Below, piece by piece: positions 57,891 to 64,000 of a DNA stretch of 64,000 nucleotides. Every line of letters starts with the position of its first letter. Position 1 is the stretch's first letter. The DNA comes from Molossus alvarezi (Eukaryota > Chordata > Mammalia > Chiroptera > Molossidae). The stretch is taken from the NCBI GenBank assembly GCA_037176705.1, contig CM073886.1:7646001-7710000 (forward strand), in the 5' to 3' direction. Below the pieces are notes generated by a model. That model was given only the letters and a program-made list of their open reading frames with translations. It ran no database searches and was not told the origin of the DNA. The position numbers were made by a program, and so were the translations under genes.

Positions 57891-58690
57891 ACTGATGTTC
57901 ACTCATGACTTCTAACTAAGCCAGTGAGAACTGATGGCCTTTTTTGTTTCAGACATTGCTGAGCACTGGTGAGGATGGAAAAGATGTAGTCCCTGATGTC
58001 AAACAGCTTATGATAAAGCATAATAAGACACCAATATCCTCCACACAGGACAAAGTTTGATAAGTTACATATAAATGGGTTAAAAGAAAAGAAAACAGGT
58101 GAAATGTAGGGGGGTCTCATCTTCCATCTGGCAGAGCCATGGGGTTTGGGGAGGTGGGGAGAAGTCTGCCCTGGGTGTAGCCATTGCACAAAACTCAAAA
58201 ACAATAGCAAAACCAACACATAATGAGTCTACTTTTCATTGTCACTGCATGCTGGCAATTCTAAACAATGTGATCCCCACCCTTTTACACCAGCATCCGG
58301 AGGGGTGAAGAAAGGACTCAGAAAGGAAGTAGACGAGAAGCCTGACTTTGGAGCGTAAAAATTTGTAGAAGAAAAGTGGGAGATATGGTTCAGGTTGGGT
58401 GGCAGCCAGATTCAGAAAACATACACATTTTTAAAAATTTCTTTAATCTTGCTCTACAACACAGTATTTTAAATGTAACCATTAATATTTAAAAGGAGTT
58501 TATTGTTAGCTCTTAAACATTAACGTAACTCTTTAACTGGCTAGAAGAAATAAGTGTGTGTATAATGTCATATGGTGAGATGTCTTTAAGAACTGCTATG
58601 ATTACTTTGACTTGGAGAAATAGAGTATGTGATTATGAGAAAAAGGAAACATTGAGGTTTGGAAGTGTCCTCTTTGAGAGAAGAGGGAAG
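57891..58690. other. No recognised feature
   Basis: Nothing was recognised. The open frame 57899-58219 minus has no domain. Confidence 0.4.
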
Positions 58691-58701
58691 TCAAAACCTT
58701 G

Positions 58702-59204
58702 CTAAAATCTGGAAACAGCCCAAGTGTCCATCAGTAGACAAATGGATAAAAAAGCTGTGGTACATATACACAATGGAGTACTATGCAGCTGTAAGAAAGA
58801 AAGACCTCTTATCCTTTGAGACTACATGGAGGAACCTGGAAAGTATCATCCTAAGTGAAACAAGCCAAACAGAGAAAGACAAGTTTCATATAATTTCATT
58901 TATTTGTGGAATATAATAAACATAACAGTCTGAGGAAGGGGGTAGTCCCAGAGACGCGGAAGTGGGATACAGACTGACAATCCCCTAAATAGGGGGGTGG
59001 TGGGGAAGAGATCAACCACAGAACTTATATGCATGTATGCATGAACAGTAGACATGGACAACAAACTGGAGAAAGGGCAGGGAGGGAGGGGGAGGGGGGA
59101 ATCAGTGGGGGAAAAAGGAGAAACATCTGTAACAAAAATTAATTAATAAAAAAAATAAAAAATAAAAAAATAAAAAATAAAAACAAACAAACAAACAAAC
59201 AAAA
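58702..59204 (+). mobile_element. L1 3'-end fragment, B/D-like lineage
   Basis: 5'-truncated L1 of about 500 bp: ORF2 C-terminus ([20 protein letters not shown]), 3'UTR with GGAGGGGGAGGGGGG-type G tract, and a tail ending in (AAAC)n. The duplication AAAACCTTG lies at 58693-58701 and 59205-59213. The close match to A/B/D marks it as fairly young. Confidence 0.92.
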
Positions 59205-59213
59205 AAAACCTTG

Positions 59214-60177
59214 TGTCCAATTCCATCAGCTTCTTTCTTTGTTTTCTTATTACTATGGCTCAATAAGAAAGAGGTTCCTACTTCTAATGCGTTTGACAAG
59301 ATTTAGCAAGATTGTTAGGAGGGACTCTATGTTCTGATGTATCAGTCTTGGAGCATGTGGACAATGATGAATGGAGGGAAAAGATGGCAGAAGGCAGAGC
59401 CCTGGTGGTAGGAATGCGGTGAGTTTTTTCAGCATCAATTGCTCTTTTGTTCTTCATGTCCTTTCCTGAGAGCCCTACGTATCCCTGAAAAGATGCAGTC
59501 ATGGCCATAGTAGTGTGTGTATTGCCATGTTTTTCTTTAGCACAAGATCAAACTGGCCAGTTTTGTGTACTTTTGAGTGAAGAAACTCCAAGATCAGATC
59601 CATTTACACTGGACTTACCTTAAAGGAGCGACCTCATGGGCTACGTCCTGGCAGCTTGCAGTGCGGGTGTGCACACTGGCATTGTGCCTGCTGTGTACAC
59701 AGAGCGCATCTAAAATGGCCTGGAAACACACGACTATTTCTGCGCATGGTGAGGTCTCCCCTACCTCTGCCTGCTCCCCAGAGTCTGTGCATGAAGAAGA
59801 ATACTGTCTTAAATGCAATAACTTTTCATGACACTTTTTCATTCTAATAGCCATAAAATTACCAAATACTGCATCTTCTGTTTTTCTGCCTGGTAGCTAG
59901 GGAAACAAATTTGTGTGCACATCTTTCTTCAAAAGCAAAACTGACTGAAGTTCAGGGCTCACCTTTTTCCAGTGTGTGGCCATTCCATTTGGGATTTACC
60001 CTGTTTTCACTCTCTCCCTTTGTGACCCACCTCAGCAAAATGTAGAGATGGTCGACAGCTAGGGCCGGACAATTGCAGGCACAGTAAATATATGCAGAAA
60101 ATCGCTGACATCTCTTAAATGTCTCCATGGATAGTTTTAACCCTCTCTGGAAGGAGGGTTTGGAGAGTCATATATCC
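59214..60177. other. No recognised feature
   Basis: No repeat or gene was recognised. Confidence 0.4.
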
Positions 60178-60192
60178 TGTATTCTCATTTTT

Positions 60193-62675
60193 TAAAAATT
60201 TTATTTATTAATTTGTTTTTGTTACAGATGTTTCTCATTTTTCCCCCATTGACACCCCCCTCTCCTTTCCCCCCACCCCGTCCCCAGCTTTATTGTCTAT
60301 GTTCATTGGTCATGCATACATGCGTGTAAGTTCTGTGGTTTATCTCTTCCCCCACAATCCCCCCTCCTCTGAGGCTTGTCAGTCTGTACCCCACCTCTAT
60401 GTCTCTGAATTAATTTTGTTCATCAGTTTGTTTAGTTCATTATATTCCACAAATAAATGAGATCATGTGATATTTGTCTTTCTCAGCTTGGCTTGTTTCA
60501 CTTAGCATAATATTCTCCAGGTCTACTAATGGCACTTGGGTTGTTTCCAGATCTTAGCTATGGTAAATAGTGCTGCTATTGACATAGGAGTACATATATT
60601 CTTTCTGATTAGTGTTTCAGGTTTCTTAGGGTATATTCCTAGAAGTGGGATCACTGGATCAAATGGCAGTTCAATTTTTCAACTTTCTGAGGTAACACCA
60701 TATTGTTTTCCATAGTGGCTGCACCAGTCTGCATTCCCACCAGCAGTGTACTAGAGTCCCCTTTTCTCCACACCCTTGCCAACACTCGTTGTTTGATGAT
60801 TTGTTGATGGCGGCCATTCTGACAGGTGTGAGGTGATACCTCATAGTTGTTTTAATTTGCATCTCTCTGATGATTAGTAATGTTGAGCATTTCTTCATAT
60901 GTCTCTTGGCCATTTGTATGTCCTTTTTGGAGAGGTGTCTATTTAGGTCCTCTGCCCATTTTTTAATTGGATTCTTTGTCTTCCTTTGTTAAGTATGAGC
61001 ACTCTATATATTTTGGAAATCAACCCCTTATCTGATGCATCATTGGCGATTATGATCTCCCATATAGTGGTATCCCTTTCCGTTTTGATGGTTGTTTCTT
61101 TTGCTGTGCAGAAGCTTTTTAGTTTGAGGTAGTTCCATGTGTCAATCTTTCCTTTGTTTCTCTTGCCTTAGGTGTTGTATCAGTGAAAATTCTGCTGCAT
61201 ATGATGTCTGAGATTTTGTTGCCTGCATTTTCTTCTAGAATTTTTATGAATTCAAGAGTTATATTTAAGTCTTTTATCCATTTTGAGTTTATTCTCATGT
61301 ATGGTGTAAGTTGGTGTTCTAGCTTCATTTTTTTGCAAGTAGCTGTCCAATTCTCCCAACATCATTTATTGAAGAGACCATTTTGACTCCACTGTATGCT
61401 CTTGCCACCTTTGTCAAATATTAATTGAGCATAATGTCTTGGGTCCATTTCTGAGTTCTCTATTCTGTTCCATTGATCTATCTGCCTGTTCTTGTGCCAG
61501 CACCAGGCTGTTTTGATTACGGTGGCTTTGTAGTATAACCTGAAATCTGGTAATGTAATCCCTCCTACTTTGTTCTTTTTCAAGATTGCTGTAACTATTC
61601 GGGGTCTTTTTTGGTTCCATATGAACTTTTGGAGTGTTTGTTCTAGTTCTGTAAAGTATGTCGTTGGTATTTTGATGGGGATTGCATTGAATCTATAGAT
61701 TGCTTTGGGTAGTATGGACATTTTAATGATGTTAATTCTTCCTATCCATGAACAAGATATATGTTTCCACTTTTTTTTATATCTTCCTCTTTCTTTTTTG
61801 AATGACCTGTAGTTTTCTGTGAGGAGGTCCTTTACTTCTTTGGTTAAGTTTATTCCTAGGTATCTTAATTTTTTTGCTGTGATGGTAAATGGGATAGTCT
61901 TTTTAGTTTCTCTTTCTGTGAGTTCATCATTGGTGTATAAGAATGCCGTTGATTTCTTGACGTTAATTTTGTATCCTGCTACTTTGCCAAATACATTTAT
62001 TAAGTCTAGTAGTTTTTTGATGAAGTCTTTAGGGTTTTCTATGTACAATATCATGTCATCTGCAAATAATGACAGTTTCACTTCCTCCTTTTTAATTTGG
62101 ATATCTTTTATTTTTTGTCATGTCTGATTGCTGTGGCTAAGACTTCCAGTACTGTGTTAAATAAGAGTGGCGAAAGTGGGCAACCTTGTCTTGTTCCCAT
62201 TCTTAAAGGGAAATGCTTTTAATTTTTGCCCATTGCATATCATGTTGGCTGTAGGTCTTTCATATATGGCCTTTATTATGTTGAGATATGATCCCTCTAT
62301 TCCCACCTTGCTGAGCGTTTTTATAAAAAATGAGTGCTGGATTTTGTTGAATGCTTTTTCAGCATCTATTGATATGATCATATGGTTTTTATCTTTTCTT
62401 TTGCTTATGTTGTGTATCACATGTACTGATTTGCGAATATTGTACTATCCTTGCATGCTTGGGATGAAACCCACTTGGTCATGATGAATAATTTTTTTTT
62501 TGATGTATTGCTGGATCCAATTTGCTAATATTTTGTTAAGGATTTTGGCATCTGTGTTCATCAAGGATATTGGCCTGTAGTTTTCTTTTTTTGTAGTGTC
62601 TTTATCTAGTTTTGGAGTTAGGATTATCCTGGCCTCATAAAATAAGTTTGGAAGTGTTCTGTCTTCTTGGATTTT
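60193..62675 (-). mobile_element. L1, 5'-truncated at the RT (2.5 kb)
   Basis: On the minus strand it runs from the reverse transcriptase start (near 62675) to the 3' tail at 60193. The imperfect duplication TGTATTCTCATTTTT (60178-60192) and TGTATTCCCATTTTT (62676-62690) has one mismatch. Open pieces carry [12 protein letters not shown] (61362-62081), the thumb region and the Cys-rich end ([19 protein letters not shown], 60671-60913). The frame has several breaks. The 3'UTR G tract appears as C-runs near 60250-60290. It is closer to A/C than to B/D. Confidence 0.93.
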
Positions 62676-62899
62676 TGTATTCCCATTTTTAACACATCAC
62701 GTCATCATGTGGGTACCAAACTGAAATTACCAGGAGTTAGCTTCCTTAATTACTCTTAAAAGTTCTTAGTGGTCCCTTCTTTTGCCTGGACACACATTAT
62801 GGACCCAGTCGATCTTTTCAATCTCAGCTCTTCCAACCATAAGTCATGTGACCTCATTACTCCTAATGACTTATTCTTGTGACATGCCATGCATGGCAT

Positions 62900-63080
62900 G
62901 CTCGTGTGCCTTTGTAACCTCTGTTCCTTCTGCCTGAGATGCTCTTCATTTTAGTCCCTCAGAGATAGATCATAAACTCTGTAAGGGAAGTGTCATGCAC
63001 TTGCAATGTCCAGCTCAGTGTCTGTAGTATACACTCTGTAGTCATAGTATACACTCAATAAATGCTTTTTCACTGACTGC
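62900..63080 (+). repeat. L2 LINE 3'-end remnant
   Basis: The order CTGTTCCTTCTGCCTGAGAT, CTCTGTAAGGGAAGTGTCAT, and CACTCAATAAATGCTTTTTC follows the L2 3' end. The block is old and has no coding content. Confidence 0.65.
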
Positions 63081-63372
63081 CTGACCCAGCTCACAAATGA
63101 TCTCTTTCTTCCTGAAGTATGTCTTTTTATAATTCTTTCCAAGAGTGTTCAGATGGGTCTATAGGTACTATAATTTTTAATCTTGGTGTATCTGAGCATG
63201 CTTTTATTTTGCCTTTACATTGAGCAGAATTGTGGTTTGTTCTCAGCACTGTAAAGAGACATTGCTCCATTGCCTTTTGGCATCAACTGTTGGTGAGAAT
63301 TTTTTAGGGAATGTAGTTGTCATTCTTTTGTGCATCATTTGTGATTTCTGGTAACTTAAGGTTTGTTTCTGT
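63081..63372. other. Possible old LINE-like repeat, unassigned
   Basis: Stretches such as CATTGCTCCATTGCCTTTTG and the sequence from 63810 to 64000 have the look of a very old LINE in minus orientation, split by the L1 stub and SINE between them. I cannot name it. Confidence 0.3.
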
Positions 63373-63458
63373 TGGGTAGGGGAGCAGGATGGGGAGGAGA
63401 GTGCCTGGGGGGAGGGGGAACATCTGTAACAAAAATAAATTAATAAAGTTGAAAAAAA
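63373..63458 (+). mobile_element. Extreme 5'-truncated L1 stub (about 85 bp)
   Basis: Only the last part of an L1 3'UTR remains: GGGGAGCAGGATGGGGAGGA, GGGGGGAGGGGGAACATCTG, then TAACAAAAATAAATTAATAA. A possible short duplication (TTTGTTTCT / ATTGTTTCT) flanks it. Confidence 0.75.
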
Positions 63459-63575
63459 GAGATTGTTTCTCTTGATGCCCCTACATTTATTAGGTTGTAT
63501 ACAGATCTATACTGTACTGCCTGGATTTGGGTTTTTTTCCAGCAAGTCTATAAAATTCTCTGCCATTAGCTTTTT

Positions 63576-63793
63576 TTTTCTAACCCTCACCCAAGGATAT
63601 TTTTCTATTTATCTTCAGATAGAGTGGAAGGAAGAGGGAGAGAGAGACATCGATTGGCTGCCTCCAGCACAACCCGGACCAGGGTTGGGTACTGAACTGC
63701 AACTGAGGTACGTGCCCTTGACCCAAATCGAATCCGCGACCCTTTGGTCCGAAGACAGACGCTCCAACCACTGAGTCAAACCCGCCAGGTCTC
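63576..63793 (-). mobile_element. Ves SINE, long subtype (older copy)
   Basis: The minus-strand copy has the T-rich/CCTCACCCAAGGATATTTTT block at the left and the reverse-complemented head (CTGAGTCAAACCCGCCAGG) at the right. The perfect duplication GCCATTAGCTTTTT lies at 63562-63575 and 63794-63807. Confidence 0.94.
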
Positions 63794-63807
63794 AGCCATT
63801 AGCTTTT

Positions 63808-64000
63808 TAAATATTTCTCTTCTGCCACTTGCTTTATATATACCTTTAACGTTCCTATTAGATGTAATTGGAAACATATCAATTTGTCCTCCATGTTTCT
63901 TAACTGTTCAGTAAAAAAATGTTTTTCTCTTTTTATGCTACAATCTTGTTGAATTCTCAATAGTGTCTTTCAGTTCACTGATTCTTGTTAATTATATCCA
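63808..64000. other. Window end, unassigned (possibly old LINE)
   Basis: The block with CTTTCAGTTCACTGATTCTT resembles, from memory, an old LINE in minus orientation. It runs off the end of the window. Confidence 0.3.

Noticed and set aside
1..64000. Search for Helitrons, CRISPR arrays, tRNA or rRNA genes and endogenous retroviruses
   Set aside because: No Helitron end hairpin, no spaced direct repeats, no intact tRNA fold outside SINE heads, and no LTR pair or retroviral gene motif was recognised by eye.

Overview
The window is a stretch of mammalian nuclear DNA, almost certainly from a bat. No host protein-coding gene, RNA gene or CRISPR array was found. The bat call rests on about fifteen tRNA-derived SINEs of the Ves type (head GCCCTGGCCGGTTTGGCTCA, tail with CCTCGGGTGAGG), young L1 LINEs and one SPIN-type hAT element. 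Ves is known from microbats. Recent L1 activity argues against Old World fruit bats, where L1 is reported to be extinct. Old eutherian repeats (MIR, L2, hAT and Tigger fossils) form the background. No Helitron was recognised, so the bat family is left open.

Layout: 1-16,300 is old, quiet sequence with decayed L1 pieces on both strands, two old DNA transposons and several SINEs. 16,310-36,260 is a stack of L1 insertions four levels deep, all on the plus strand. Element O (oldest, about 6 kb) is split by the short 3' fragment H. H is split by the full-length element A. A is split by the young full-length element B. Target-site duplications mark the H, A and B joints. 36,260-38,990 is old sequence with faint L2/CR1 and hAT remnants. 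38,991-51,258 is a second stack: full-length element C is split by young full-length element D, with Ves SINEs on both sides. 51,260-64,000 is older sequence with SINEs, a SPIN-type element, MIR and L2 pieces and three more L1 fragments.

B (21,231-27,062) and D (44,171-50,004) are near-identical 5.83-kb L1s with different target-site duplications, so they are independent insertions. B keeps an intact ORF1 (293 aa) but has a GTG at the ORF2 start, two 1-nt deletions and a TGA in ORF2. D has an ORF2 of 1,274 codons interrupted by one TAA, and an ORF1 broken in an A-run. Neither copy looks able to move by itself.

The observations most worth a second look are: (1) an antisense open frame kept in the same place in the 5'UTRs of A, B and D, reminiscent of primate ORF0; (2) a 5'UTR changeover visible by comparing C, A and B/D; (3) Ves copies made only of the tRNA-like head, including a 47-bp tailless one inside a perfect 16-bp duplication; (4) a 22-nt inverted patch of L1 between two perfect 10-bp palindromes in element O. 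All of this was read by eye, and repeat boundaries are approximate unless a duplication fixes them.
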